From JBEVJK01 sp963791325 (GTDB taxonomy: Bacteria; Pseudomonadota; Alphaproteobacteria; Rhizobiales; Rhizobiaceae), in assembly GCA_963791325.1 (NCBI GenBank), contig CAWBRU010000005.1, positions 248,001 to 312,000 on the forward strand: 64,000 nt of DNA. Direction: 5' to 3'. The position numbers and the translations under genes were made by a program. Below the pieces are notes generated by a model. The model did not search any database, was not told where the DNA came from, and worked only from the letters and a program-made list of their open reading frames with translations. Every line of letters starts with the position of its first letter. The stretch's first letter is position 1. Below are positions 52,362 through 61,136 of this stretch, piece after piece.

Positions 52362-52946
52362 ATGTTTTCCAACAGACTGATGGACCGGATCGTCGTCCGG
52401 CCGGCGGCGGCTCTGCTCGCCGTGTTCGCCTTGCTGGCATTCTCCGCGACGGCCTCGCGGGCCGAGCAATACAGTGCGCAGGAAATCGTCGATGCCGGGC
52501 ACACCTTCTTCGGCGAGACCTCTGGCGGGTTGGCGACCCTGGTCGAGAAGGCGTTTTCCGCCTACGGCCTGCCCAATGGCTACGTGCTCGGCGAGGAAGG
52601 CTCCGGCGCCATCGTCGGCGGCCTGACCTATGGCGAGGGCACGCTCTACACCAAGAACGCGGGCGACCACAAAGTCTTCTGGCAGGGACCCTCGGTCGGC
52701 TGGGACTTCGGCGGCCAGGGCTCGCGGGCGATGATGCTGGTCTACAATCTCGACGACACCAACAACATCTATCGCCGCTTCATCGGCGTCGCCGGCTCGG
52801 CCTATGTCGTGGCCGGGCTTGGCTTCAATGTGCTCAAGAACGGCAACGTGCTGCTGGTGCCGATCCGCACCGGCGTCGGCGCGCGGCTCGGCCTCAATGT
52901 CGGCTATCTGAAGCTGACGCAGGGCCCGACCTGGAACCCGTTCTGA
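52362..52946 (+). CDS. eipA: Envelope integrity protein EipA (DUF1134)
   Basis: A 194-residue exported protein. A signal peptide covers about residues 1-34 (LLAVFALLAFSATASRA). The DUF1134 domain fills the rest with YSAQEIVDAGHTFFG, GLATLVEKAFSAYGLPNGYVLG, KVFWQGPSVGWDFGGQGSRAMMLVYNL (in parts) and GLNVGYLKLTQGPTWNPF at the end. EipA is needed for envelope stress resistance in Brucella and is under CtrA control. Here it sits next to chpT and ctrA. Confidence 0.94.
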   Translation: MFSNRLMDRIVVRPAAALLAVFALLAFSATASRAEQYSAQEIVDAGHTFFGETSGGLATLVEKAFSAYGLPNGYVLGEEGSGAIVGGLTYGEGTLYTKNAGDHKVFWQGPSVGWDFGGQGSRAMMLVYNLDDTNNIYRRFIGVAGSAYVVAGLGFNVLKNGNVLLVPIRTGVGARLGLNVGYLKLTQGPTWNPF

Positions 52947-53019
52947 TCCAATCCCGGCGCGGCTTTCGCCTTCGCACCGAAGGCGGCGGTCGGCTTGACA
53001 CCGATTGGCCGCATTTGCG

Positions 53020-54174
53020 ATGCGCCTTGGGGAAAGGCGCGCCGCCGGCTGCGGCCCGCTCCGGGAGCGACGCCGCTTGGTCCAGTCTACGCTTTTCGCC
53101 CTGCTCGGCTTTCTGATCGCCAGCTTTGCGGCGCTGCTGGCGGCGCCGGCATTCTGGCGCCGGGCCGTCCGGCTGACGCGGCAGCGCATTGAAGCGGCGC
53201 TGCCGCTCAGCCTGGAGGAGATGCTGGCCGACCGCGACCGGGTGCGCGCCGAATGCGCGATGACGATCCGGCGGCTGGAGATCGATCTCAACGAGATGCG
53301 CGACCGGCTCGCCACCCAGGCGATCGAGCTTGCCCGGATGCCGGAAGTCGTGGAGGACCCGGCCTATATAGCCGCGGAAGCCGGCTATGTCCCGGCCGAG
53401 TCGGACATGGTGGTCGCGCTCGAGCAGGAGGTCGCTCTGCGCGATGCGCAGATCCGCGAGCTGTCGGAGCAACTGGCCGCGGTCGAGCAAGCCAGCAAGG
53501 CGCGCAGCGTCGAGTTCAAGGCGCTGGACGCGGCTCTGGAGGAGCAGACCTTCATGTCGAGCAGCCGCCAGGTCGAGCTCGCCGGCCGCGAGTTCGAAAT
53601 CGAGCGGCTGACCAACGACCTTGCCCGGCTGCGGCGCGAGCGGCAGGGCAGCGAGGAGCGGCAGGCCGCGCTGGAAGCCGAGTTGGCGCACGAGAGAAAG
53701 GCGGCAGCCGAGCTGAAGCGGAATTTTGAAGCGGCTGCGCCCGGCCTTGCCGATTCCCTCCCGGCCGGCGGCCGCAGCCGCAAGAAGGCCGGCCGCAACG
53801 GCGGCGGGACGGCGACGCAGGTTCCTGCGGAAACGCCGGCAGCCGGCGATGACGAGCTGAAGCGCCTTGCCGCGGAGCGCGATCGGCTGGAAGGCCGGCT
53901 GACGACGTTGACCCGGGAGAACAAGCGGCTGCGCACCGCCGGCGGCGACGGCGCGGCTCTGCAGGCCCAATCCGACGCGGCGCTGCGCGATCAGATCCAG
54001 CAGCTGGCAGCCGAGGTGGTGACCTTGGCGGCACGCCTGGAAGGGCCCGATTCGGCGATCGCGGAGGCGCTCTCCCAGCCAGTCTCCGAGCCGGCTGCCG
54101 GCGGCCCGGACCTGCCGATCAGCCTGGCCGACCGGGTCCGGGCGCTGCAGCAGAAGGCCGGCAAGGCCGGCTAA
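53020..54174 (+). CDS. Membrane-anchored coiled-coil protein of unknown function
   Basis: A 384-residue protein with one N-terminal membrane segment (TLFALLGFLIASFAALLAA, about residues 24-42) and a long cytoplasmic or periplasmic coiled coil (about 65-240 and 280-340: RRLEIDLNEMRDRLATQ, FEIERLTNDLARLRRE), split by a Gly/Lys-rich linker. I know of no named family; similar proteins follow eipA in some Hyphomicrobiales. A scaffold role in the envelope or at the pole is a guess. A TTG five codons upstream is an alternative start. Its TAA stop is the edge of a repeat. Confidence 0.75.
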   Translation: MRLGERRAAGCGPLRERRRLVQSTLFALLGFLIASFAALLAAPAFWRRAVRLTRQRIEAALPLSLEEMLADRDRVRAECAMTIRRLEIDLNEMRDRLATQAIELARMPEVVEDPAYIAAEAGYVPAESDMVVALEQEVALRDAQIRELSEQLAAVEQASKARSVEFKALDAALEEQTFMSSSRQVELAGREFEIERLTNDLARLRRERQGSEERQAALEAELAHERKAAAELKRNFEAAAPGLADSLPAGGRSRKKAGRNGGGTATQVPAETPAAGDDELKRLAAERDRLEGRLTTLTRENKRLRTAGGDGAALQAQSDAALRDQIQQLAAEVVTLAARLEGPDSAIAEALSQPVSEPAAGGPDLPISLADRVRALQQKAGKAG

Positions 54175-54206
54175 AGCAATTCCAGGAAAAGTGACAGCGG
54201 TTTCGT
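54172..54206. repeat. Half copy of the dispersed palindromic repeat
   Basis: TAAAGCAATTCCAGGAAAAG then CAGCGGTTT is the inverted right half of the 66-bp element. Its first three bases are the stop codon of the coiled-coil gene. Confidence 0.55.
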
Positions 54207-54230
54207 CAGGACCTGCGAAACTACAAAGGC

Positions 54231-55070
54231 TCAGAGCGAATCCGCCTGTCCCTCAACCGATGCGGCATGGCCGAGCCGATGCAAGGCAATCGCCGTCGCG
54301 GCCGCGACATTCAGGCTGTCGAACCCCTCGGCCATCGGAATGCGCAGGGTGGTCAGGGTCGCAAGCAGATCGGCCGGCAGGCCTTCGCCCTCGCTGCCGA
54401 GATAGAGCGCGGTGCGCTCGCCGCGAGCCGCCCGGCGGATATCCAGCGAGCCGAGCGGCGACAGCGCAAACTGGCGGAAGCCTCCGGCGTGGAGCGCTGC
54501 CGCAAGTGCGTCGGGATCGGCGGGCTGGGCATAGGGCACGGTGAGAACCGCCCCGACCGAGACCCGGATCGCCTTGCGGTAGAGGGGGTCGCAGCAGCGT
54601 CCATCCACCAGGATGGCGTCCGCGCCCAAAGCGGCGGCGTTGCGGAAGATCGCCCCCATATTGTCGTGGTTGGAGAGCCCGATCAGCACGACCACCACGG
54701 CCCGGGCCGGCAGCGCGGCGACCAGATCGGCAGGCGACGGCAGAGCGATGCGGCGGCCGACGGCCAGAATGCCGCGGTGGACATCGAAGCCGGCCACGGC
54801 ATTGAATATCTCCCGGCCCGCGACATAGACCGGCAGATCGGCCGGTGCCCCGGCCAGCACCTCGGCCAGACCATCGAAGCGGCTCTCCAGCACCAGCACC
54901 GATTCCGGCCGAAACCGCGCGGCCGCCGACAGCAGCACCCGCAGCACCACCTTTCCCTCGGCGATGAACCGCGCCTGGCGCCCGACGAGATCGCGTTCAC
55001 GGATATCGCGATAGGCCGCGATGCGGGCATCGGAAAGGTCGGTGACACGGATCGGCTGCATGGCCGGCAT
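54231..55070 (-). CDS. TrmH/SpoU family RNA 2'-O-methyltransferase
   Basis: A 279-residue SPOUT methyltransferase. A substrate-binding N-terminal part (RARFIAEGKVVLRVLL-like, about residues 30-50) is followed by the knotted domain with motif 1 GLSNHDNMGAIFRNAAALGA (about 145-164), motif 2 ALYLGSEGEGLP (about 228-239) and motif 3 RIPMAEGFDSLNVAAATAIALH (in parts, about 250). It methylates ribose in tRNA or rRNA; target not known. The start may also be the ATG at 55061. Confidence 0.9.
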   Translation of the reverse strand: MPAMQPIRVTDLSDARIAAYRDIRERDLVGRQARFIAEGKVVLRVLLSAAARFRPESVLVLESRFDGLAEVLAGAPADLPVYVAGREIFNAVAGFDVHRGILAVGRRIALPSPADLVAALPARAVVVVLIGLSNHDNMGAIFRNAAALGADAILVDGRCCDPLYRKAIRVSVGAVLTVPYAQPADPDALAAALHAGGFRQFALSPLGSLDIRRAARGERTALYLGSEGEGLPADLLATLTTLRIPMAEGFDSLNVAAATAIALHRLGHAASVEGQADSL

Positions 55071-55222
55071 CTTAGAGCGGATCACCGATTTGGCGACGCA
55101 CTCCGTTTCCGGCGCCGTGGGCGCAGCGGGGATCGAGCCCCGGCCGGCCGATCAGGCCGGCGGCCTCGGCCGCCGACCGCTGGGCAGGGATCTTCGCCGG
55201 TCGGCGAGGCCGCAGCGCCCGA

Positions 55223-55564
55223 TCAGGATCCGACCGCCGCCAGCGGCGGCCGCTCGGGCCGCTCGTCCGGACAGGTGCCGAAAATATCGTCCAGGGTCAC
55301 GAACAGCCGTCGAACCGCGGCCGACTTGCAGCTGTAATAGATCATCTGCCGATCGCGCCGGGTCTCGACCAGTTCCAGTCCGCGCAGCTTGGCCAAATGC
55401 TGCGACAGCGCGGATTGGCTGAGTTCCACCCGCTTGGCGAGCGTGCCAACGGTCAGCTCATCGTTCAGCAACTGAGCCATGATCGCCAGCCGCTTGGCAT
55501 TGCCGATCATAGTCAAGAACTCCGCCGCATCATCGGCGTTGTCCAGCAGTGTCTTTGAGATCAT
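55223..55564 (-). CDS. ArsR/SmtB family transcriptional regulator (NolR-like)
   Basis: A 113-residue winged helix repressor. The recognition helix is in LSQSALSQHLAKLRGLELVETRRDRQMIYYS (about residues 50-80, in parts). The metal-binding ELCVCDL motif is missing, and only two cysteines lie in the C-terminal half, so it is not a classical metal sensor. It looks most like the rhizobial NolR group. The ATG follows GGGGGAAAG. It stands alone; targets are unknown. Confidence 0.85.
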   Translation of the reverse strand: MISKTLLDNADDAAEFLTMIGNAKRLAIMAQLLNDELTVGTLAKRVELSQSALSQHLAKLRGLELVETRRDRQMIYYSCKSAAVRRLFVTLDDIFGTCPDERPERPPLAAVGS

Positions 55565-55728
55565 GCTTTCCCCCGTCACCTTGCTTTGGGTCGGCCGCTA
55601 GGGGGCAATAGCGCCGAAGGCTTGAACGAAGCCCACGCTGTGCGTGAGCTCAAACGGAATTTACAGGTCGCAAACTAACCAATTTCCGTCAAATCACAAG
55701 ATGGGTGTGCGCTGGTCTGTTCACAAGG

Positions 55729-56532
55729 TTACCCCTCTTCCAGATGTTTGCGCGCTTGAACTGCCATATCGACCAGAACCTGGCGCAGGTCGGACGCTGC
55801 CGCGAGCGGCTTGGGATAGGCAATCCGGAGCACCAAATCCCCGGATGCCAGGTCGATGCCCTCCGAATCCAATCCGGTGAGCGACCAATTGCCGCGCTTT
55901 GCACCCGCATAGGCGCGCGCATAAAGCGCGGTCGCATCGCGGTGATCGCGGTTCATGTGATCGATCGCCTCCTGCTCGAGCGCGGCGAGTCCGGCGGGGG
56001 TCGGCACCAGGATATCAGCCGCCGTCAGCCGGTAGGCCTTGCCGAAGCCGCCGTTGAGCATCGCCGAGCCCGGCTCCAGCCGAAACCAGCGGAAGTCGCC
56101 GAGCCCGGCATAGAGCCGCGCCTTCGGATTGCGGTTGAGATAGCGCCGGGCGGCTTGGGCAGTCTCCCCACGCTCCCCGGCGAGGGCCACGGCGGTGCAG
56201 GACAAGGCAAGCCGCGGATGGGCGAGCGCATCGCCCCGGCCGGGCTCGCCGACGAGCAGCGCGCAGCGCGGATCGGCCAGCAGGGCCTTGGTATGGGCGG
56301 AAAGCAGCGACACCAGAATGAGCGGTGCCCCGTCGAGATCTGTGGCGACCCCGACGCGGCTCGCAAGCGGGGCGCCGCTCTCCGGATCGAGCACCGCGAT
56401 CGCGCCATAGCGGGCCGTACGCAACAGCCGGTGGGCCAGCAGCCGCGCCTCGCCATCCGTCGGCCGCAAGACCGAGCCGGGCACCGCCGCCCGACGCGCT
56501 TCCTGCGATGGTTCGGTTCCTTCGGCGTTCAT
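55729..56532 (-). CDS. HugZ-like pyridoxamine 5'-phosphate oxidase fold protein
   Basis: A 267-residue protein with an FMN/heme-binding split barrel (about residues 25-165: LLRTARYGAIAVLDPESGAPLASRV in parts; PLILVSLLSAHTKAL; RYLNRNPKARLYAGLGDFRWFRLEP in parts) and a C-terminal DUF2470-like domain (LEQEAIDHMNRDHRDA, about 186-200). Related HugZ/HutZ proteins take part in heme use. No heme uptake genes are near, so the role stays open. Confidence 0.87.
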   Translation of the reverse strand: MNAEGTEPSQEARRAAVPGSVLRPTDGEARLLAHRLLRTARYGAIAVLDPESGAPLASRVGVATDLDGAPLILVSLLSAHTKALLADPRCALLVGEPGRGDALAHPRLALSCTAVALAGERGETAQAARRYLNRNPKARLYAGLGDFRWFRLEPGSAMLNGGFGKAYRLTAADILVPTPAGLAALEQEAIDHMNRDHRDATALYARAYAGAKRGNWSLTGLDSEGIDLASGDLVLRIAYPKPLAAASDLRQVLVDMAVQARKHLEEG

Positions 56533-56585
56533 CGGCCAAGCTCCTCAAAACCGATCCGCAGCGCAAGCGGCGCGCCGGCGACGCT

Positions 56586-58352
56586 CTATTCGGCCATCCC
56601 GGCACGGCGCAATCCGGCGAGGTAGCGGTCCATGTCGCCCGCATCCTTCCACGGCACGCCCGCTCTGGTCGAGGCGATCGTCGTTCCGGGCGCGGTGGCC
56701 AGCAAGGTCTCCAGCGCTGCCTGGGCGGCGGCCTGATCGCCGAGCATGGCATAGCTGGCGGTCAGCAAGCGATGGCCGGTCGGGAAAGCCGGCTGGACGT
56801 GGATGGCCTTGAGCGCCCATTCCACCGCATCGGCGTAGTTTTCGGCGGCGAAGTCGGCGAGCCCGAGGAACGAGAAGGTCCAATGGTTGGCAGGGTCGCG
56901 CGGGCTGAGCCTCAGCGCCTCCTTGAGGTGCTTGTAGGCATTGGCGCGATCGCCGGTGAACGCATAGTAGCCGCCGCCCCACATATGCGCCGAGGCGAGA
57001 TTGGCGTTGAGCTTGAGCGCCGTCTCCAACCGCCGGGGCGCGTCGTCGAAATCACGGATGAACAGTGTGACGACGCCGAGAATGACTTGCGCTTCGGCGT
57101 CGCGCGGATCGCTGGCCACCGCCGCCCGCGCCAGTTCGTGCGCCTCGGCGAGCGAGCGCAGCGGATCGGCGGTCCGGCCGTAGAGCACGTCCCAGACGTC
57201 GCACATGGCATGAACCACCCGCGCCCGGGCCAGCTGCGGGTCGAGCTCGATCGCTTGCCTGGCCAGCACCTTGGCCTGGGCATTGCTGTCCTTGTCGCCC
57301 CGCCAGGCATGCCAGCTCGCTTTCAGCGCGAGATCCCATGCGCCCATGCTGGCCGGGTCGGTGCGCCGCGCGCGCTCCATCTCGGCGCCGAGCAGCTCCG
57401 GCGCCACCACTCCGGCAATGCTCGTGGTGATGTCGTCCTGAACGGCGAAGATGTCGCCGATCTCGCGGTCATAGCGCTCGGCCCAGACATGGTTGCCGGT
57501 CGCCGCATCGATCAGCTGAGCGGTGATCCGCACGCGCGAACCGCTGCGCCGCACGCTGCCTTCGAGCACATAGCGGACACCCAGCTCCCCCGCCACCTGC
57601 TTTACATCCACCGGACGGCCCTTGTAGGTGAAGGACGAATTGCGCGCCGTGACGAAAAAGGCCTGGTTGCGCGCCAGCTCGGTCATGACGTCTTCGGCGA
57701 TGCCGTCGGCGAAATATTCCTGGTCCTTGCCGGGGCTCATGTCCGTAAACGGCAGCACGGCGATCGACGGCTTGCCCGCCGCCATGCCGCCGGCCGGCGG
57801 CCGCTCGCCGGCTTCGCCCATGATTTCGAGCCGGACCCGGTAGATGCGCACCGGCTTGCGGATGTTCTTCACCTGCTGCTCGCCGAGATTGTCGAAGGCC
57901 AGATCAAGCTTGCCGACGACCTGCTCGAAGACGCCGGCGCTGATCAAGATGCCGCCCGGCTCGGCCAGCGCCTCGAGACGCGCCGCGATATTCACTCCAT
58001 CGCCGAAGATGTCGTCGCCGTCGATGACGATGTCGCCGAGGTTCAGCCCGGCGCGGTAGACGATGCGCTCGGCTTTGGGCAAGGCGGCCTCGGCCTTGGC
58101 GATGGCCCGCTGGATGCCCACGGCGCTCTCAAGCGCGCCGACGACGCTGGCGAACTCGATCAGCAGCCCGTCGCCGAGCGTTTTGACCACGCGCCCGCCA
58201 TTCTCCGACGCCAACGGCTCGATGACCGCCTGCCGGTGCTGCCGGTGGCGGGCGATCGTGCCGGTCTCGTCGGCTTCCATGTGGCGGGAATAGCCGACCA
58301 TGTCGATGGCCAGGATGGCAGCTAGCCTGCGTACCGTGCGCTCGGGGGTCAA
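56586..58352 (-). CDS. Adenylate/guanylate cyclase with TolB-like and TPR C-terminus
   Basis: A 588-residue soluble protein. A class III cyclase domain covers about 1-180: LAAILAIDMVGYSRHME with a metal aspartate, KTLGDGLLIEF with the second, GDGVNIAARLEAL. A middle domain follows (about 195-320: PSIAVLPFTDMSPGKDQEYFADGIAEDVMTEL, in parts), then TPR repeats (about 340-570). This layout is frequent in rhizobia, where dozens of such cyclases occur. No membrane segment is present. Ligand and partner unknown. Confidence 0.9.
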   Translation of the reverse strand: MTPERTVRRLAAILAIDMVGYSRHMEADETGTIARHRQHRQAVIEPLASENGGRVVKTLGDGLLIEFASVVGALESAVGIQRAIAKAEAALPKAERIVYRAGLNLGDIVIDGDDIFGDGVNIAARLEALAEPGGILISAGVFEQVVGKLDLAFDNLGEQQVKNIRKPVRIYRVRLEIMGEAGERPPAGGMAAGKPSIAVLPFTDMSPGKDQEYFADGIAEDVMTELARNQAFFVTARNSSFTYKGRPVDVKQVAGELGVRYVLEGSVRRSGSRVRITAQLIDAATGNHVWAERYDREIGDIFAVQDDITTSIAGVVAPELLGAEMERARRTDPASMGAWDLALKASWHAWRGDKDSNAQAKVLARQAIELDPQLARARVVHAMCDVWDVLYGRTADPLRSLAEAHELARAAVASDPRDAEAQVILGVVTLFIRDFDDAPRRLETALKLNANLASAHMWGGGYYAFTGDRANAYKHLKEALRLSPRDPANHWTFSFLGLADFAAENYADAVEWALKAIHVQPAFPTGHRLLTASYAMLGDQAAAQAALETLLATAPGTTIASTRAGVPWKDAGDMDRYLAGLRRAGMAE

Positions 58353-58545
58353 GATCCGTGATCCGATGATCGTCTCAATCTAGGTCTCGCGGGCGGACGA
58401 GTCCACGCGCGGGGGGCGGCAGTGCATCGAACCGTCGGCAACATCGGCGACCGGCGGGGCCGCCTGTCGGGTTTTCCAGTTGTCGTTCGTCCTTTGGATC
58501 AAGGGGCGGAAAGCTGCCGCCGCCGACACGAATGGGAGACTTGCC

Positions 58546-58959
58546 ATGGACGACCTTGCTGCCGAAAGCCGACCGTCGACGCCGGCGCTGTGGACCGGAC
58601 GCGGGATCAGCGCGATCGTCGTGCTGTTCATGCTCTTCGACGGGATCATCAAGCTGGTGCCGCTCGACATCGTGTTGCAGACCAATGCCGAGCTCGGCTG
58701 GCCGGCCAGCATCGGCCTGATGCGCACGCTGGGCCTCATCGGCCTCATCGCCGCAGTCCTCTATGCGGTGCCGCGCACGTCCGTGCTCGGCGCCATCCTG
58801 CTCACCGGCTATCTCGGCGGCGCCGTCGCCACCCATCTGCGCATCGGCAGTCCCCTGTTCAGCCACACCCTGTTCGGCGTCTATCTCGGCGTCCTGGCAT
58901 GGGGCGGACTCTATCTGCGCGACCGGCGCATCCGGGATCTCATCCCGCTCGCCCGATAG
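58546..58959 (+). CDS. DoxX-like small membrane protein
   Basis: A 137-residue protein with four membrane segments and the DoxX-like pattern (VVLFMLFDGIIKLVP; LGLIGLIAAVLYAVP; LGAILLTGYLGGAVATHLRIG). The ATG at 58546 has GGGAGAC upstream; a longer frame to 58480 is not supported. Inner membrane; function unknown for most members. Confidence 0.87.
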   Translation: MDDLAAESRPSTPALWTGRGISAIVVLFMLFDGIIKLVPLDIVLQTNAELGWPASIGLMRTLGLIGLIAAVLYAVPRTSVLGAILLTGYLGGAVATHLRIGSPLFSHTLFGVYLGVLAWGGLYLRDRRIRDLIPLAR

Positions 58960-58982
58960 GCACACGGCATCCGCCTTGCGGC

Positions 58983-59243
58983 TCATGGCCTGAACGGCAT
59001 CGTCGTCCAAACCCTGAGCTGGGGCGGACGATCCGGATCGACGAACATCGTCTTGACGACCACGTCGCGGCGGCCGCACCGGCTGCAGATGAACTTGACG
59101 CTCTCGAGCGGCGTACCGAAACCCGCGATCTTGGCGACCTCGCCGGCCTTGTGGTAGCCGACCTTGCGGCAATGCCGGCACTCGACCACCAGCAACATGC
59201 CGTGACGGGCGGCTCGGCCGACACTGTCCATGGGTCCCGCCAT
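58983..59243 (-). CDS. Small double zinc-ribbon protein
   Basis: An 86-residue protein with two C-x2-C knuckles (CRHC and CSRC, about residues 23-26 and 53-56) on either side of a strand-rich stretch, then VVKTMFVDPDRPP. This suggests one structural zinc site. I do not recognise a named family. It starts seven bases after the stop of the following small gene and is probably co-transcribed with it. Confidence 0.72.
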   Translation of the reverse strand: MAGPMDSVGRAARHGMLLVVECRHCRKVGYHKAGEVAKIAGFGTPLESVKFICSRCGRRDVVVKTMFVDPDRPPQLRVWTTMPFRP

Positions 59244-59250
59244 GACCGGC

Positions 59251-59508
59251 TCAGCGCTTATTGCCGTCGCCGGAAAAGGGCAGCAGACCGAGGTCGGCGG
59301 CCAGGAAATCCGGCTGCCGCCCGGCAACGACCGGCAGCATCTCATGAATGGCGTCGACGACCGCATGCAGAGCCAGATAGGACCGGCAGGTCACATCGAG
59401 CCGGCGGTTGACCAGAATGATGGTCCGACGCAGGCCGATCGAGTCGCGCAGCACACGCTCGGCATCTTCGGCGAAAAGGGCCCGGTAGCGGTTGTGACGG
59501 CTCGCCAT
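59251..59508 (-). CDS. Small conserved-looking hypothetical protein
   Basis: An 85-residue, mostly helical protein without signal peptide or known motif (HNRYRALFAEDAERVLRDSIG; LDVTCRSYLALHAVVDAIHEML in parts). ATG preceded by AGAGAC. It lies between the zinc-ribbon gene and the Crp/Fnr gene on the same strand. Coding is likely from regular composition; function unknown. Confidence 0.65.
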   Translation of the reverse strand: MASRHNRYRALFAEDAERVLRDSIGLRRTIILVNRRLDVTCRSYLALHAVVDAIHEMLPVVAGRQPDFLAADLGLLPFSGDGNKR

Positions 59509-59605
59509 GGACAGTCTCTTAGATGCCAGAGGAAGCCCTAGGATAGGAACATATGCCTCATAGCGTCAATGAGCCAGGCGCAGATTTAGTTCCTATTTTG
59601 TTCGC

Positions 59606-60328
59606 TCAGCGGGGCTCGCGGTGCAGCGACAGGTAGTCGGCGTCGAAATCCGCCAGCTCCTGCAGGCGTTCCCAATCGAGGATCTCGACCCGCAGCTCCT
59701 GCCAGCGCACCAGGCCGTCCTTGCGCAGGGTCTGGACCATGCGGTTGGCATGGACCACTGAAAAGCCGATGACGTCGCCGAGCTCGGCCTGGGTCAAGGG
59801 CAGGGGGAAGCTGTAGTCGTTGGCCAGACCGATCGCCCGCAGCCGCACGAACAGCTCGCACAGGAGATGGGCCAGGCGCTGCGGCCCGTCGCGGCGGCCC
59901 ATCGAAACGATCCATTCGCGGTGGATGGCTGCATCGATCAGCGTGGCCAGCCACAGCAGCCGGGTGAGATGCGGATGGCTCTCGGTGATCTGGCGCAGCT
60001 GCTCATGCGGGACCTGGGCGACCTTGACGCGCGACAGCGCGATCACGCCATGGGCCATCCGTTTCAGAAGAAAGCTGTGCAGGTCGACGAAGTCACCGGC
60101 GATGTGCAAGGCGACCAGCTGACGGCCGCCGTCGGCGAGCACCTGGGAGCGCGCCGCCATGCCTTCGACAATCAGGCAGCTGATGTGCGGCCGCGACCCT
60201 TCCTCGACGATCAGGTCGCCCGCGCCGAAATCGATTTCGCGGGCCGGCAACCGGCGCAGAATGCCGCGCTCCTCTTCGGTGAGCACGTCGCGCTGTTCCA
60301 GTGCCCGAATAAGCGCGTTCGCCGTCAT
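59606..60328 (-). CDS. Crp/Fnr family transcriptional regulator
   Basis: A 240-residue regulator with a cyclic-nucleotide-type beta barrel (about residues 25-120: GDLIVEEGSRPHISCLIVEGMAARSQ in parts; VDLHSFLLKRMAHGVIAL) and a C-terminal Crp helix-turn-helix (about 170-215: LTQAELGDVIGFSVVHANRMVQTLRKDGLVRW in parts). The N-terminal iron-sulfur cysteine cluster of FNR/FixK-type oxygen sensors is missing. Many such proteins exist in Hyphomicrobiales, often tied to stress responses. Confidence 0.9.
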   Translation of the reverse strand: MTANALIRALEQRDVLTEEERGILRRLPAREIDFGAGDLIVEEGSRPHISCLIVEGMAARSQVLADGGRQLVALHIAGDFVDLHSFLLKRMAHGVIALSRVKVAQVPHEQLRQITESHPHLTRLLWLATLIDAAIHREWIVSMGRRDGPQRLAHLLCELFVRLRAIGLANDYSFPLPLTQAELGDVIGFSVVHANRMVQTLRKDGLVRWQELRVEILDWERLQELADFDADYLSLHREPR

Positions 60329-60421
60329 ATCGCTCCCAGACGTGCAGCCCCTGCCGGGTCCACCGTTGACCGTGGGATACTGTCTGTCAACGGCAACCGG
60401 ACGATCGCGGCGCGCCGGCGA

Positions 60422-60631
60422 TCACTCGCGCACCGCAATCTTTTCGGCGCTGGCCTTCTTGCGGATCAACGAGGCCAGGTAGCTCTCCGACATATCCACC
60501 TCCGGCAGCGCCCGGCGCACCAGCTCCGCCGCCTGGGAAACCACCACCGGCTCGCTGAGCTCGCGTCGGGCATTGAGGTAGATACCGATGACGAAGGCCA
60601 CGGGATCGTCGGGCATGAACATCTCGTGCAT
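60422..60631 (-). CDS. Small hypothetical protein
   Basis: A 69-residue protein, unrecognised. MHEMFMPDDPVAFVIGIYLN and a helical SEPVVVSQAAELVRRALPEVD segment suggest a folded small protein. AGGAGG lies nine bases before the ATG at 60631, while an ATG at 60640 touches it, so the inner start is preferred. It is upstream of the Crp/Fnr gene on the same strand. Confidence 0.6.
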   Translation of the reverse strand: MHEMFMPDDPVAFVIGIYLNARRELSEPVVVSQAAELVRRALPEVDMSESYLASLIRKKASAEKIAVRE

Positions 60632-60745
60632 CAGATGCATCCTCCTGTTCGCCCAGGCTAGACCCTCGATCGTCTCGGAGCGTTCAATTTTGTTAAGCCA
60701 CCGAAGGTGTCGAGCGGCCGGCCGCTGCCGGCGCAGCTTGCGGCC

Positions 60746-61051
60746 CTATTCCTCGGGCTCGGTGGTAAATTGCAGCGGGTAGCCCTTGGCGCGGCCAGCC
60801 TCCGTGGCTCGGGTCGCCTTGGTCTCGGCGATATCCTTGGCAAACACCGCGACCACGCACACACCGCGCCGATGGGCGGTGATCATCACCCGGTAAGCCT
60901 GATCCTCGTTGAGGCGGAATTCGGCCTTCAGCACGCGCACGACGAATTCACGCGGCGTGTAGTCGTCGTTGACGAGAATGACTTTGTGCAGCTTCGGCCG
61001 CTCGGTCTTCGGGCGAACGGTGGCACGCGGCTTGATCAGGGTGTCTGTCAT
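60746..61051 (-). CDS. clpS: ATP-dependent Clp protease adaptor ClpS (ClpS2 type)
   Basis: A 101-residue N-degron adaptor for ClpA. HKVILVNDDYTPREFVVRVL holds the N-end-rule pocket residues (N, D, D), and MITAHRRGVCVVAVFAKDIAETK and the C-terminal YPLQFTTEPEE complete the family. The C-terminal TTEPEE and the TREFV variant follow the second ClpS type of alphaproteobacteria. A clpA gene is not adjacent, which is usual for ClpS2. Confidence 0.95.
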   Translation of the reverse strand: MTDTLIKPRATVRPKTERPKLHKVILVNDDYTPREFVVRVLKAEFRLNEDQAYRVMITAHRRGVCVVAVFAKDIAETKATRATEAGRAKGYPLQFTTEPEE

Positions 61052-61136
61052 CGGCAGGTCTGGCGCGGCGCCGCCGCGCTCTGCGCATTGTGCACAGAAA
61101 CGGCGGCTGACGCCAGAGCGTTGCAGGTCTCGCCGG

